A stretch of 64,000 nt of DNA from Prostheceraeus crozeri (GCA_907163375.1 CAJQUW010007075.1:346523-410522), one strand, 5' to 3'; positions 1 through 14,384 are shown, numbered from the stretch's first letter. Made by a program: numbers and translations. The notes: generated by a model not told the origin, from the letters alone.

Positions 1-853
1 TGAAAGTAAAAAATACGCAGTTTTTCCCTTATTCTTTGAACCTATTGAACCACAGTCATTAAAATTGCCTGTCAATATTAACTGATTAATACTTGAACAT
101 CAAAACCTACATCGCTTTTCTTACTTTTTCCAAGTGATTGGTGCTTTACGAATGACTGCACGTTTTTGAATGTGCTGCATTTTCAGCTTGGCAAATGGGA
201 GAATGAAATCGGATGCTTAGCCGATTGATTGGATTCATGCAGCAGGACCTACAGAACTAGACTGGACACTAACACGGACACAGCTGGTGTGGACGAATAT
301 TGAACTAAGATGCTGAAGTGAATGACTTAATGAGGAATATACATCCTCAGAATTAAACAGAGTAGAGCGTTGCGCAGAGCTAGTTTACCAATCATCATTT
401 TCATCTGGCAATCAATTTATATTGCTAATTTTCTGCTCATCTACGTCTCTATAAGCTTACATTGCAGATAGATGTTAGTTGATATATTCAATGCTAGCTA
501 ATTGCTTTTTGTCTTGAAATCAACACTACAATCATAAAGTATAAATATACTCACTCTATAAATATATTTACTCTATGACTCCAATAACATTAATTGAAGT
601 TCTCATCAACAATAGATCCTAGAAAAACATTAAACATATCGATCATGTGATCCATAAATAAATGTGTAACGGCTCCTAACCATGTAAGAACACATACCAA
701 GACTTCTTGATTGCTTTCAAGAAGATATACATTTTAATGTTGCCCACGATAATTGTTGGTTGCTCTTTCTTGTAAGTTGTTATTTGCCTCTTTGTTTCAT
801 GTCTGCATCTGCAGATCGCCATTGATTTTGTTTTCATTATGCTGTTGATATTT
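1..853. other. Intergenic/intronic, nothing recognised
   Basis: AT-rich sequence. I see no coding region, RNA gene or repeat that I can support here. By position it is probably SARM1-gene intron or downstream DNA. Confidence 0.5.
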
Positions 854-854
854 G

Positions 855-1053
855 TGGTGTCCGTGGCACAGTGGTTGCGTACTTGGACTAGCGATCTCAT
901 GGTCCAGAGGTCGAACCCGGAAAGTGTCATTGGAAGTCGGCAGGAAGGGCATCCGGACTACAAAGCATCACACCGCTCCAAACAAAGTCTGACTTAAGTC
1001 AGCACCGTCCAAGGCCCCAGTAGGGGTAAAAAGTGACGTAAAATCCGTAAAAA
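855..1053 (+). mobile_element. tRNA-derived SINE, copy 1
   Basis: The copy begins with a tRNA-like head: an A-box-like TGGCACAGTGG and a B-box-like GAGGTCGAACCC. A shared body follows (AAGTCGGCAGGAAGG, then TCAGCACCGTCCAAGGC, then GTGACGTAAAA). The same head and body recur near 12.2, 16.4 and 28.4 kb, which defines an interspersed family. The tRNA-like head makes this a SINE rather than a tRNA gene. Confidence 0.8.
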
Positions 1054-4000
1054 AAAATATGGCAAATTGCACTTGAAACGGGGACGCTTCACCTCATTTC
1101 GGTAAATCTATGAACTAGACGTGTTAATATGAAATTGCCAATTTCCAAGAGATATAGCCATCAATCAGGACATGAACAGTCCCCTGCGCAAACAATCATT
1201 ACAGTAATTGAGAAATCTGGACACGCTCATTGATAATTTCAAGAGTATTTCACTATTTTTGCACACGCTCCTCCCCTACTTGCGAGAAAAAATGAAATAC
1301 GGATCACAACATCAATAACCTATAGATCTAGACATTCCCAATCCCAGATTATTCCATAATTTCAAGTTTAATTGAATAAAGAAAACTGCAATACGATTAG
1401 GCCATCCGGTGGGGGGATGCATCCCGACATCATCCCCCCTCTGGATCCGCCACTGATCACGTGTTATCCGTAGATATGTCGTGAGTGCCTCTAATTTCCT
1501 AGCTTCTGGAAAAACAATCTTGAAGTGGGAAGTTGCATGAATGTCATATTTTTTCAAAACACTATAATGATTCTTCCAAAATCAAGTTTATTGGTTCTTG
1601 GATAAAACACGAAACTGAAAAATATATAATGTGATGGAAACGCCGATGTGATGTCTGCCGACCTGCTATCAATCAAGTCTAAACGATTTTATTCTTGCTC
1701 GTCCCATTTTAATATTTCACTTAACCTTCTAGCGCTGGATTCGACTTTCAGATGAACTTTTTCTTACCGGTTGAAATTCTGACGCAGGCTGTTTGACACT
1801 GGGACATCTATTGCGTTGCAAACGCCTTAAGATGAGACGGGAGGTGGAAATGACTTCATTTTGTGTCACTAACCAGATAAAGATGAATCTTACTAGGCGA
1901 CAGTCATCTGGCAGGCGCTGTGTCAAACATAGATGACCAACATTGCCGTTCATCAACCATTAAAGTGACCTTTTGAACGGAGACAAGTTTGGATAGTCAT
2001 CCCACCACCATTGCACGATTATGTGTGTCAGGAGTACTTTATTTTATGTTTCTCTCAAATTCAAATTCATTCAGGAAAACTGACATTTATTCATTGGGAT
2101 AATTTAAACAATTCCGTCACGCACAATTTTATTGCACCAATTGTTCCTATATTATTTTATTAGCGTCGCCTTTTCACATAATTATGGTCACGTTTTGCAG
2201 AAGTAACTGATTTGAAATAATAATAGATAATAATAAGGCTTATAAACAACAACAGTATTCTGGTGTAGCACTGTGTGATATAATTTGATCACACTAATGG
2301 TAATAAGTACTCATAATAGTCGCACCACATCTGTCAACATCGGTACAGTCCATGTGGTGCCTGAGCTAAGAAAGGTTTAGATCGGAATTCGCCACGACTA
2401 ACAATTATTTCAGAAACTTTATCCAAGGGATGTGCAGTGGGTCCGAAAGTTGGGCATTTGCTATCAGTCTAACTGTTCCAGTCTCATATTAAAGACCATC
2501 TATAGTTCACTGATTCGAAGGCTATGATGGCTCAATGACAATCATAGCCTTCGGATCAGTAGACTATAGGTGTATTGCATAGATGTTCTGTTATTGTATT
2601 GCTGTCTACCCCTCGACCTCAAGACGGCTATCAGCCGACAGCTTTGCTGTCGAACAATAGGTCGAATTTGATCTGAGGTTGTGAGAGGGAAAGGAATCAT
2701 CAAGAAAGAATTTCGACGTCTGCTGAGTTAATCGTCAAATTGCTTAACAGGAAAATCAAACAGATAACAGGTTAGCAGGCTGATCAAATTGTTAGCATTT
2801 CAACAGATAGCGGTCAATTAAGACAACGGAGGACACAAGATAGTGTTACATAAAATAGTTAACATTAGTTAGAGTACAAACGATGTATGTACTACAATAT
2901 TTTAAGAAAATTAGATGAGCATTCACCGAATACCATGCGTATTATTACCGACCGCCCCTGCTTGATTCCATGCATCATTCGAGTATTTTGAGACCTTTCA
3001 CTAGTCACTGGAACCGTTTGTAAATGTTACAAGTATTTCAAAATGGCCACCAAAAACGCTGAGGACATATATATATTTGTAAAAATCGATGGCAAAAAAT
3101 TATATCATCAAAATACTGAGATGTGCTACGAGGATGCATTTTTGAAAGAATTTCTAGTGGTGGAACATTTTGACTGCCAATATTCTTGAAAATATTGACT
3201 TTTGCAGCTTCTTGAAAAAGCAGAGAGAAGAGGAAAATAAAAATCATACAATGTGAATCACTAACTATTTCTACACTTAGCTACGTTAATATTGTTGGTG
3301 TATGTGTATTATACATTGTACATTGTACAGTGCATGATAAATTATGTCGATGATAAGTATTAAAATTAAAGCATTAAAGTATGTATTTATCGAATACAAA
3401 TATTACGTTTACGAAGAAAAAATGAGGGCCACTATCCTGCTGTCTCTATGTATTCTGTAATGTAATTAGCAATCGATGCTTTGCTACTACATTGTGAATG
3501 GATTACGACACGCAAAAAGTGCCAATATATATACAGGAACATGCAAATATCAATTTTGTTAATTAGTGCTTATGTGAACGATCTACTACTTAAAGATGCG
3601 ATGCGAAAACTCCTAGAGGAACTAAGCATTCAGGAGGGTGGACACTACACTCACAATGGGGGGTTGGATGGCAGCGGCGGCTGATGATTTTTAACTCAGG
3701 TGGGACACAAAAAAGCACATTCATTTTATTCTAATATTATTGCAAGCACACACACACGTCGACAAGACTGTCATAACACAGTTTTACCTAAATTAAATTT
3801 TCTTATAACTTCTTGATTCGGATTGACTCAAACTTCAAGCGTATAATGTTTTATCTAGACTAAGCCAAATCCTGATCATTCTCTGTCCTGTCTTACACAG
3901 CTTCAACTGCAGAATATTATTAATGACGTGAACCATCATCGGTTAATTATAAGATTTACGTGAGTGAGGCATGGAGAGATATAGGCTGTGATATCATTTT

Positions 4001-5929
4001 TTTCAATAACCGAATAACTGAAGTTTCTTATTTGGCCTAATAATTTCAAGAATATTCACTCATGTGAGTTCAAGATTGTTATGTTAATAGGCTATGGAAT
4101 TTTCAACATTTGCTAGATGAGGCAGTGCTCCAAATGTTATAATGGACGCGATCTTCCACTGCCAGACGCTGTTGATATTCACAGACTTTAACAGACTTTA
4201 CCTGGAGCATTGTGATACGAATCTGAATGCCTTTCCTGTCGACTTCAAAATGACACACTTGGGGCTCGACCATACGAACAAACGATCACAAAGACGAACA
4301 CTTCGTCGCGCTTCCGGAGACTACCCTATATGAGAGTACGACTGCGAGTGCCTCTGGGAAACATGTCTATATTAGATACAAATGCAACCTTTGATTTTTT
4401 CACAAAGAAGTGAAAATGGTATTTTCGCTTAACAATGGAGTTGATACATGTACTGCAATCTGCAAGTTTCAATCAGGTAAATTAGTGTTTAGTTTTCTCT
4501 TTCCTCACATTTCCCTTATTGATCGATATGTTTTCGTTGACAATAATTTTAGATATTCAATAGACACTCTTGCGTCTCGAGCAACATATTGTTTCACATC
4601 AAAATAGCTAGTTGAAGACAATCGGAAATGTTCGAAATGAAGGAATAAACCACGGGAACAATCGAAGAAAGTTTCTAATCAGAACATCTACTATCTAATA
4701 GGCTTTCCTTCATCAAGTCACGAAACATTCCCTACAAGCACGTATTTGATCAACACCAAACTTCTGATACAGTTAGTTTATAAGAATCAGAACAATGTAT
4801 ATTCTCAAATGAAAATCTAAATTTACAATGCAATGAACAAGACATCAAGATAATAAATTGTAAGTCATAAATTAATACCTAATAAATTAATTCCGTCTGC
4901 AATTATCATTGTAATACACAGTAGACAGTACAGAAAAGCAGCTACGATGTCTTTTTGTGAGTGAAAAAGGTGCACGCAGACGCCGTCCGTTTTGATAGTG
5001 GGGAACGACATAAAAAAGTAATTGTAGTGATCGATTTATAGTTGCCTTTCTTGTTACACTCTTCATGGGTCACACGCTGTAAGTCTATCATTCTTGATGA
5101 AGATGATGTGTTCATTGTATGAAGTTGACAGATATATGATGTGATAGTGATCAAAATAATATTAAAAATATCTAGATAGAATGCACATTTATGAATTTAA
5201 ATTAGCGACTTTGAGACACGTGACAATCCCATAGATATACAAGTTGTACGGATTTAAAATTGAAAATACCTTAAACCAGAGCACTACAAAACTATTGCAC
5301 AATTACTGTAGGTCTATGCTGAGAATTTTGACAATTACGGGTAGCTACCAAGTCGGTGTCATAATAGACGATCTAATGCATCAAATAAAAAGATATTTAA
5401 ATAGAAATATTGACCTACTTCACTAGTCACATGCTACTTTACTTAGTGACAGGCTCTCTTTTAGGCAACTTGTGGCGATAAGAAAATTTTGAGAAACGGC
5501 TCTGAATAATTTCGTTCATCAAAATTGGGTGTGCTCGTTTGTTTTACCGGTATACATATACTCGTAGTATCAGAATACTTGTAATCAAAACCAAAGCAAT
5601 CGACAAAAATCTACATTTCCGTCATAAGAATCGAAAAATTGAACTTCGGTGATGAGGTACGAAGCATGTAGAATTGTAGATATAGGAAAAAGGGCTGTCA
5701 ATGTGTTAATGGACAGCTGTCGATAACAATTGCATGAATTTGATGCACTTCAGTTCATGAACGGCAAATTCAGTTCAGCTCAGTTCAATGACAGTTGCTA
5801 AAAACTCCCGTTCGCTTAGTTCATTCACTTAACAGTGAACACGTCAAAACCTCGTTCACTCACGGTTATGAGGAAATTGGCTTACATGTATTGTCTAACC
5901 TACTGGGTACATGGACGTTGTTCAGGGAA
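1054..5929. other. Non-coding, only a small hairpin seen
   Basis: About 4.9 kb of AT-rich intronic-type DNA. Apart from the inverted repeat at 2500-2569 I recognise nothing. The short open frames here have no family resemblance and no splice context. Confidence 0.45.
2500..2569. repeat. Short perfect-type hairpin
   Basis: Two arms of about 29 bp (beginning CTATAGTTCACTGATTCG and ending ATCAGTAGACTATAG) are near-exact reverse complements around a short loop. Such hairpins are commonly relics of tiny MITEs. No target duplication could be settled. Confidence 0.6.
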
Positions 5930-6640
5930 AAGAGATGTGTTGACAAGACAGCACAGGACTTCAAGTGCAAGACTTGTGGAGATGGAGGAAGGCAAGAACT
6001 AGAATGTTTCGATTGTTAGATGACAAGCTGGAATGTGTAAGCAAGCTTCTGTACTTGGGAGATCATTTTGAACGATGCTGGTGGTGTCGAATCGCGTAAA
6101 TAAGATCAGCCTGGTTGAACTTCAGGAGCTAGAGTGTGTGTTGTGCACTATAGAGGCATCTGTATGAGATTGAAAGGCTTGATGCACGAGGTATGCGTTC
6201 GTAGTGTCCTGACGTACGGAGCAGAGACGTGGGCATTGAAGACCGAATATCATCAGTGATTAAAGGCCACAGAAAGACGTATGATAAGATTGATATGCGG
6301 TGTAACCCAGAAGGATAGAGCATACAGCAACGAGATAGCAAGCAGACTGAAAGTGAATGACTTGGATGAACATCTGAGACAAAAGATGGTAGAGTTACAG
6401 ACAAGCTCTACATCGAGAGGAGAACGAGGAGGTGAACAAAGTGATGACAAGCACAATTGCAGGAAGTTCCGGAGAAGCCGACCAGCAAATAAGTGGATTG
6501 CTGTGATTGAAGAGGATAGGAAGAGCAAAAATGTTACCAAGGAGTTGGATACAGAGATGAATGGAGAAGAAAAGCAGTGAAAGGACTGGCCAACCTCCAC
6601 TAGCGAGGAACTTATACCAGTATAATAAACCGGATTGATG
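5930..6640 (+). mobile_element. LINE fragment, C-terminal reverse-transcriptase tail
   Basis: The translation contains the block typical of the RT C-terminus of RTE-like LINEs: VCVRSVLTYGAETWALKTE, followed by RRMIRLICGVTQKDR. It is interrupted by several in-frame stops, so it is a dead 5'-truncated copy; the longest clean stretch is 6281-6580. The copy ends in GATGATGATG, the short tandem 3' tail often seen on RTE-type elements. A second LINE fragment in the same orientation follows within 300 bp but is a different copy. Confidence 0.75.
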
Positions 6641-6889
6641 ATGATGTTTTATCTAATCTAGACTCAAAATAGTCAACCCTATCGTCATAGGACTCATAAG
6701 GATTAAACTGAACCAAAAATCTCTTCAAAATAAAAATCGAAATTTCTACGCATTGTCAAATGTAAATAATTATAGGTGGTAAGAAACTTTAATACTGAAC
6801 ATCCTATAACAAAATACAATAAGATGCATTCAATGTGCTCTGTGGGTCCACCGTAAATGTAGTGGCATCAGCGGCAGTCTACGACTACA

Positions 6890-7616
6890 GCACATGAGTT
6901 CCACGTTTAAGTGTAAGCGATGCAGATGCCAAGTGATAGAACGTCCTCAGCCTGCACACCTGTTGGTCGACGGTGACGAGCTTGAGATAGTTTCACACTT
7001 CTCCTATCTTGGCGACGAACTAGAGGCAGGTGGTGGAGTAGATGCTGTCAATAGAAGAATTCGATGCGGCTGGGCAATCTTCAAAGCGTTGATGCCGTTC
7101 GTCACCTCACGTGCTCCGTCCCTCCTCATGAAAGGAAGAGTATATGATGCCTGTGTCCGGAAGGGTATGATATACGGAAGCGAAACATGGGTTCTGAAAG
7201 TGGACAGTCAACAACGTCTGGAGAGGGTGTAGATGCGCATGGTAAGGTGGATGTGTGGCACGAAGCTAAGTGACAGAAAGAGAAGAGTGACGACTTGAGG
7301 CATATGCTTAACATCGAAGCAATATCCGATGTTATCGCACGAAACCGACTCAGATGGTTTGGCCACGTGATACGAAAAGGGCCCGAAGACTGCGTCCGCC
7401 AAGTTGTGACATGGAAAGTAGAGGAAAGAAGAAGAAAAGGTCGACCTCGGAAGACATGGAGTGACTCTGTTGCCGCTGATCTCAAGCAGAATGGTCTCAA
7501 AACGGATGACGCCAACGATCGTCAACGCTGGCACTCTGCGATCCACAGCATTGGGAAGAATCGTCCAACCCTACGAAGTCGGAGAAAACGGACGTTAAAC
7601 GCATAAGTAAGTAAGT
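6890..7616 (+). mobile_element. LINE fragment, RT C-terminal domain
   Basis: The protein text holds FSYLGDELEAGGG, then RVYDACVRKGMIYGSETW, then RNRLRWFGHVIRK and KGRPRKTWSDSV. This is the classic order of the post-RT C-terminal domain in RTE-like and related non-LTR retrotransposons. The copy is 5'-truncated. It carries an in-frame stop at 7230-7232 and a change of frame between there and 7295. It ends in a (TAAG)n-type short repeat after the stop at 7606. It is a dead fragment inside the intronic DNA of SARM1. Confidence 0.85.
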
Positions 7617-9639
7617 ATCCTCTTCCAGACACAAAACATTTCCGATTTACAATATTTGGTAGGATTTTTATTACTATCATTTTGCTGTCATATATTACAT
7701 CACCATTTCAGACTGTGACATTCAACTTCATTTGTACATATTTTATCATCAATCCCATTATCTTGTCATTTTGTAACGTTATCCAGTTTTGGAAATAAAA
7801 CGTTTTGAATTTTGGATTTGAACCTGAATCGACTGAAAGACAAAACTATGACAATCACCGCAATCCAGAAAGTTTCATGACGAGTCTTTGAGATAAGAAT
7901 GTAAAATAACAGCAGAATGACACTCAGTGTAGCGGATGTATTCCGATACATCACAATGCTATATAACAAGTGTACAAAGTAGCTCCCACTCCAGCCTACT
8001 CGTCCTGTAATGAGAGCTTCTCTTCCTCTTTGTAAATCAGAATCAGTCATAATAAGGATGAATTAGGATTCGACGAACTGTGGCTAGCATCAAAACTCGA
8101 GAACTGGGGAAGAATAGTCAGACGAATACTGCCACTTGCTAACTTTAGCTCAGACAGAAATTCCAAACAACTATCCGGGATGTGGGGAAGGTTTGAGAAT
8201 TTTCTGACGATAAATTCAATTCAGACGTCAGTAATGTATCGATTACGCATCGATCACTGATTTGCTAACCAGCTGCTGTGTTCACTTCTATGTCATATCT
8301 GAATCAGCATGAGATATCATAACACTTCAAGGTATAAATATTCATTTAAATTTGATAGAAAGCAAATATTGAAGTAGACAATGAAATTTAATGAATGTAA
8401 CAATTTCCGTCAACAAGCTATTAATGGGGATCGCTTTGGGAATCACCCCGAAATTTTTGATGACAGTGCCAGAGCGCTAACTGAATCATGCACAATTAGT
8501 CAGTGATGGTGCCAGCGAACGATAAGAACGGCAACAAATGAGCAAGTTACTCTTAAATAAATTATCTGAAAATTTCAAGACAGAATAGCATTTTTCTGGT
8601 AAATGCGCGTGCACATGCTAACTGCACTGGAGTGGAGACGGCCTATAGTATCAGAATTCGGGTTACAACGTGTAAATTGAAATAAAATTCGAGTGAAAGA
8701 ATTCGAAGCCAAATTACAATGTCCATGCGCTAAATTAGAATGTGAAAAGCATGCATGTATTGTAGTGTGCACGTGTATACAAATGCATATGTCAGCGATA
8801 CATGCACATGCACATGCATATCATGCTACAACCATCTGTAGCCGCCTGTCGCTGTCGTCGTCGTGCGACTTCTGAGTGGTACATACTTGTTGTGCTGTCG
8901 GGTTCGGGCTTGATAAAAAATTGCGATGTTTTGAGCAAATAAATGCAGCTAAATTATGAGTTTAGCTGTTATCTTACTTTGTTATCTTGCATTTTACATT
9001 CCCATATTGTAGATTCACCTTTTTCCACCTCACTTTCAGTGTTTCTGTTATTAACCCACTTAGGCATACAGTTATGAGTTGCATATCCTTTACCATACTG
9101 TTATGTAAACATAATTACTTCGCTATTTAGCTGAATTCCTTCATCATCTCCTCTCCTCTTCTTCTATTTTCTTCTTCTTTGCCTTTAATCTTCTGCTGAG
9201 AGACACTTTTGGTGAATAGACTCGTCTTCTTCCTTCAAGCTTCGATAAAAACTGAATAAAGTCAACAGTGCTCTTCGGATCTTCAATTAAAGTTCACTTC
9301 ATGACATTTGAGATTAGCTCCTCAAACACGACACAGAAATTTTAACCATCATTTCTCCTTTAATTAAAGATACCAATCAAGTATTCATTTAAAAAAATCT
9401 TTTATCTACCTAATGGGATTGGAACGGGTTACTTCAGCATCCATACTGAAATCATCGATAAAAATGATGATAAAAGTGATTCAAGAAAGGGACGTCTGTG
9501 ATTTATTAAAGCATGAAATTTCACTGTAATTCTTTTACTCATCCTTGCCTCAACCAATGCACGAACCCATGCTAGCAGCAAGCTTGAGCTGGGCCAACCT
9601 TCGCACACTCGCAACTCTCACCAGGTTAGGGTTAGTAAC
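7617..9639. other. Non-coding, nothing recognised
   Basis: AT-rich DNA without recognisable genes. A small CATGCA-type microsatellite lies near 8780-8825. Nothing else is supported. Confidence 0.45.
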
Positions 9640-9741
9640 TTTTAATGAGAGCGATGGTACCTCCCGAGGAGGACAGACTCGAACCCTGGACCCTCTGCAT
9701 CTCCGTACCAAAGCGCGACCCTTAATCAACTGAGCCATCCT
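9640..9741 (-). mobile_element. tRNA-like SINE head, second family
   Basis: On the minus strand there is an A-box-like TGGCTCAGTTGATTAAGG and a B-box-like GGTTCGAGTCTG about 50 bases later, as in a tRNA. The acceptor stem does not pair convincingly and an unrelated tail follows. A tRNA-derived SINE or tRNA pseudogene fits better than a working tRNA. Confidence 0.6.
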
Positions 9742-12194
9742 ATCTAAATGAATAGAAGATATCGGTTCCTGCGTAAATCGATTCTACCGAGTGATGAATC
9801 AGAGCGGCATTACTGTGTGATGAAGTGACTACTTAACATTGCCCCTGAAATTCTCTTATAGAATAAATGCGTAAGGTTCAATTACTATAATATATTTCGG
9901 GTTCCTCAGGACTTTTTAACTTATAAGGACCTAAGGACTAGTTTATACTTATAAGTGACTGCAAGGTGTCTGAAGCGATTGCATACATCAATATCGAACT
10001 TCGAAAGTTTTCATAATAAGATGAATTCTTAACTCTTCGATTGAAACAATTTCCTACAAGCAAATGAAAACATTGATGTATTTATGTACAAGTTTGACCT
10101 ATCTCACATGATGAACATTTCGGCCATGAACAAACACACGCATGTGGAAACATTCCTACTACAGTGAATGTGAGAGATATTAGACGGGTGTTGATGCCGG
10201 ATCTTGTATAGACGAAAATGTTGAGCGTCTGGTTTGATCCATTTCAAAACCATTTGAACTTCGTGTGTCAGACGAAAGATGAGTCATCGATGCCGATAAA
10301 TCACGAGATCATTAACAGAAAAGGAAATTCGAGAACGTGATGGAAAGTCTTCAGATTCGGCAATTGAACTTTGATGATAAGAGAACACCGGCGGAGTATT
10401 TTCGAGTTGAAGAAAAATAATCAATAGAATAGCTCTCTATTTGATCAGCAGTGGTGAAGGAGAAATTGTCAAATGGAGAGTGAATCAACGAAACTTGTCA
10501 AGCACTTGTCGGCATTCAAATTAGGAATTCAATTAACGTTATTCAACACGACAGCTTTTGACTCGTGCATCTCACTTAGGCAATAATCGACAGCACCAAT
10601 TACCATTCATGAAGAAATGCGATGTATGTGAGAATGTGGTTCAATGTGGATAAGGTGGGTCATCACGTTGGTGCTTGCCGACAGTGGGAGGCTTGCCAAA
10701 TCTAAATATGTGTAGATCCATAGATATATGCTCTTGAACATGATGACAAATGACCTGAAGACACTCCATGTCAAAAATGATGGCTCTAGACTTGGTACTT
10801 TTTTCGGCCTCGTTCCCTGCATAAACTCTGAACTACTTAGAGACTCTGGACTGCCGGTCAGTGCCGGACTATCGGCACTGACAATGAAGTCGTTAACATT
10901 AGACCTTATGCTATTTTACGAAAGTCCTCAAAAATTAGGTAGAAATTACTTTCATCCTCACAGTTTTCCCACTATTCTACGAGCGTGGCGAAGTAGGCAG
11001 TTGCCCCAATCGAAAAAATTTTGATGACTATTAACATCGTGCCTCTTCATATCAGTAGGAGCCAGGCGCCCTTCTCAGTACGCTGCTACCAAAATATTAT
11101 GAAATATTCATCTCATCTCGAAAAAATCAAGATATGTGATTGTTGAGATTGACAGCATGAAAGTTTGATGCAACAATTGAGTACCTAAAATCGGGAGGGG
11201 GATGCACCGGTCGACCACAGCTCGATAATTTTGTGCATCATGAGCAGGGATTGCAATGCTCCGGATTTTCTGCTTTCTTACAAAATTAGGATCACAAAAT
11301 ATTTCAAATTTATGTATTCAAGTTTCGGCTTTTTCCGACTTAACGGTTTTTTTGGTGAGACCTAATAGAGCTTCCTGATTTTGAGTGTATTTTGAGCACC
11401 ATTGTGCATATCGTGTTCCAGTGTCAGGGCGGGGTCGGCCTTGTTTTACCTTCCAAGTGCATCGGTAAGAAGCGTCTCTCTCTCTGTCAGTCCCACAGTC
11501 TTCATGCCATCCATCGCTCGTTTTCTCCACGTCCTTCTTAGTCTTCCCTTTCGGTGTATCCCGGAAACGCATACTCCGTATTCCTAAATCATGATACATG
11601 TATTTCGTTGCCTCGAGTTCGAAGTAAATCGACACCAATGCCACTGGATGTGCCATCGGATGGCTTTGTTTAAAGTCGACGTCGATTGAAACGGCTCTGA
11701 GTCAAAATGTCTTTAAAATACAAGGACAACGTAACCCATAAAAAGGAAAGCTAGGAAATCGGGAAAGGTTAAAAATCACTTACAACTTAATTACACTATT
11801 CAGTCGAGTGGGAAAATCCATCCAAATATAAGAGGATTTGTAAATAAAAAAATTGATCGCTATAGGCTGTCTCATCACTTTTCCTCCTTTTTAGCACCCG
11901 ATTTCCATCAGCGGATAGTCTTCGTCGTTAAACAACAGTTGTTGGCTTACAGTGGTACATGCATTCAGCATGGATGGTTCCATATCAAAACCTCAAAGTC
12001 AGGAGTCAAAAGGATGTAGTTGTTAGCTCTGGAGTGATGTGCGGTTAACGGCATCACGGATACGCTCCGTTACGGTAAAAGTTCTCACGGTAACGGTCGG
12101 TTAAGGTTAATGTGCTCAGCAATTGCGGATAATTACGGCTGAATTTTTGTGAGTAGCTTTCATTATGTAGCTTTAACGTGCTCCCTCTCTTAAC
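9742..12194. other. Non-coding; one unexplained minus-strand open frame
   Basis: No recognisable gene. An open frame on the minus strand at 11318-11656, extendable upstream, has a protein-like composition (for example GKTKKDVEKT). I could not assign it to a family, and it has no clear splice sites. Confidence 0.4.
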
Positions 12195-12366
12195 GTGGTC
12201 TGCGTGGCACAGTGGTTAAGTGCTTGGCCTACTGATGCCTTGGTCCAGAGGTCGAGACCCGTAAGTGTCATCGGAAGTCGGCAGAAAAATGTCAGTGGTT
12301 GAGAAAAAATAACTATGTCAGCATCCTCCAGGCCTACAAGATGGAGGAGTAGTGACGCTAAAGCTT
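12195..12366 (+). mobile_element. tRNA-derived SINE, copy 2
   Basis: Same family as the copy at 855-1053. It has GTGGCACAGTGGTTAAGTGC, then the B-box-like GAGGTCGAGACCC, then GGAAGTCGGCAG, and ends at GTGACGCTAAAGC. The middle is shortened relative to the other copies. Confidence 0.8.
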
Positions 12367-13678
12367 AATCATGTGTAATTATTGTAAGTAGGTAACATCG
12401 TGATCGAAGCGTTCTATCAAATGAAAGTAAGACATAGCAGATACAGGCTTTACCGCAAGTAAGCAGGAATATGAACTTAGTAGTGTAAAATGGGTCAAAA
12501 AGAGGACAATAGAAGTGCTTTTAAATTTTTTGTTTGTTTTTGACTATTTTCTTGAAGTTTTGTTGTTTTCTCTCCGTCATGAAATAGAAATCAAATATTA
12601 TTAAGATTTCTATATGTTTGAAAGAAGCAGTGTCTTCAGTATGTTTGAGATTTCTGGGATTCGATTAATGGCAATCGAATTTCGGATTCTTCAATAGAAG
12701 ACGGAGATAAACAACACCCAAATAGCATTTACGGTAGGGAGATGACAAGTTTCTACGATCAGATTAAGTTAGCAAAAAGTCCAGTTGGTGAATTTAGATG
12801 CCATAAACGTCATTGCAGAATCCTTAGGGATTAAATATGAGGATAAATCGGATACTACTGTTTCATTGACAACAATTGATTTCGTGAGGCATCCACTTCG
12901 ATTAGCGGTCAGAAAGTGTTAATTAGAACACATTTTCGTACAGGACTTAATATGAGACAAAAAATACAATAAAAACATGCAATGTCAAATGAATTGCAAC
13001 ATCAATAATTGGCCATAAATTACGACTATTGTAATCAATTGATTGATAAAGTCGCCAAATGAAAGTAATTGATAAGTGATATTAAAATAAATTTTTGTTC
13101 TTCCCATCAATTATTTCCAATACCTGCTAGGGACAGAGACAAGAGAATTCCGCAACACATAACAATAAATTCTAGCATATTTTCGACATCATTCCACTCA
13201 AAATTCAGGACCTTCTACGGTTTTTTTTGGAGATCAACTTTAGCCCGTCAAATGATTTAATTAAAACAAATATTTTTGGTTGAGGTCATAAAATCACAAC
13301 TCTGTTTCGTCTAAATTTTCATTGAAAATTTATTATTTATTCAGACGACATACATTTCATGCAACAACAAATGACAAAATACACTTATATACATGTACAT
13401 TACAGAACGTTCAATAACTGTTGTTTTCTTCGGAAAGCTGATTCCATACAAGGGGAATATGCTCTTGATGACACAATGTTTATCCATGTCACGAATCTGA
13501 CAAGTGAGTAAGTCAACTAGTGACATAACAGCAACAGAAAGCAAATCCTCTACTCGCACGACCACCAATCCATCCGTTTGAGACCAGAAATCTCATATAG
13601 AGTATTCTGGTGTACTCTCATATATAGTGTACTTTAGGGGAGCATTGAACTGCTACTGCCTAAGCCCCATCCTCAAAA
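12367..13678. other. Non-coding, nothing recognised
   Basis: AT-rich intronic-type DNA with no supported feature. Confidence 0.45.
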
Positions 13679-13830
13679 GATGGCTCGGTGGCTTTGTGCT
13701 TGCATGTCTCATAGCTGCGATATATGGTTCGAATCTCCCAGAACTGATAAGAATCAGTCCAATAAGTCGGAATACCTTTAATGTGGTCTACATCCGCTGA
13801 AATTGATCACTCACTCAACCCAAAAGCAGT
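13679..13830 (+). mobile_element. tRNA-like SINE, third type
   Basis: The tRNA-like head has an A-box-like GATGGCTCGGTGGC and a B-box-like TGGTTCGAATCTCCC. A non-tRNA body follows, running into ATCACTCACTCAACC. The spacing of the two boxes fits an internal RNA polymerase III promoter. The body differs from the family at 855, 12195, 16403 and 28331. Confidence 0.6.
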
Positions 13831-14384
13831 TGAATCAAAAATCCATGAGGAGACATGACACATTTAATTGAATGATTGAACCCCATTAATGTGAGCGAAG
13901 ACTAAGAAGCATCTTACAGTGTATCAGCAAGATTACGGAAAAAATGTTTACATGACAAGAGATTATCTCCTGTATTTCATACGACAAAGATTGACAGCAT
14001 CAATATCTGAAAATGCATATCCCTCTTTATAGTGGTTCGTCTTTCATTTAGGCTTAGAAATATCTTACTGTCCACGAAAATACAATACAGTGCGTACTTC
14101 AAATTCGAAATACTACTCGCAGAAACGAAAAGCAGAACTAAAGATGGAAAGAAAATTCCCGTTGATCCAACATATCTGAGTGAGTTGTTGAGAAAATCTA
14201 CTGAGTGAACACTGATGCCGCACACAGCTTATTTTCGGATGCATCTGATCTGCAGGTACACTAAATGCATAGAAAAAGGAGTATCTTTCACTAAATACTG
14301 TAGCTATCATTATCCTTCATGATGGAAATCAGTGATTGAGGAAGGCTTCCCAAGCAGGGTAGTGGCGGGTTCCAGGGACAATTG
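13831..14384. other. Non-coding, nothing recognised
   Basis: No supported feature in this stretch between a SINE and a LINE tail. Confidence 0.4.

Noticed and set aside
6129-6600. Minus-strand open frames opposite the LINE fragment
   Set aside because: Antisense shadows of the LINE reverse-transcriptase tail on the plus strand.
9640-9741. Possible functional tRNA gene
   Set aside because: A and B boxes are present, but the acceptor stem does not pair and the sequence continues into a SINE-like body.
11318-11680. Minus-strand open frame considered as the next SARM1 exon
   Set aside because: Only a few residues match the expected SARM1 segment and no convincing acceptor or donor bounds it.
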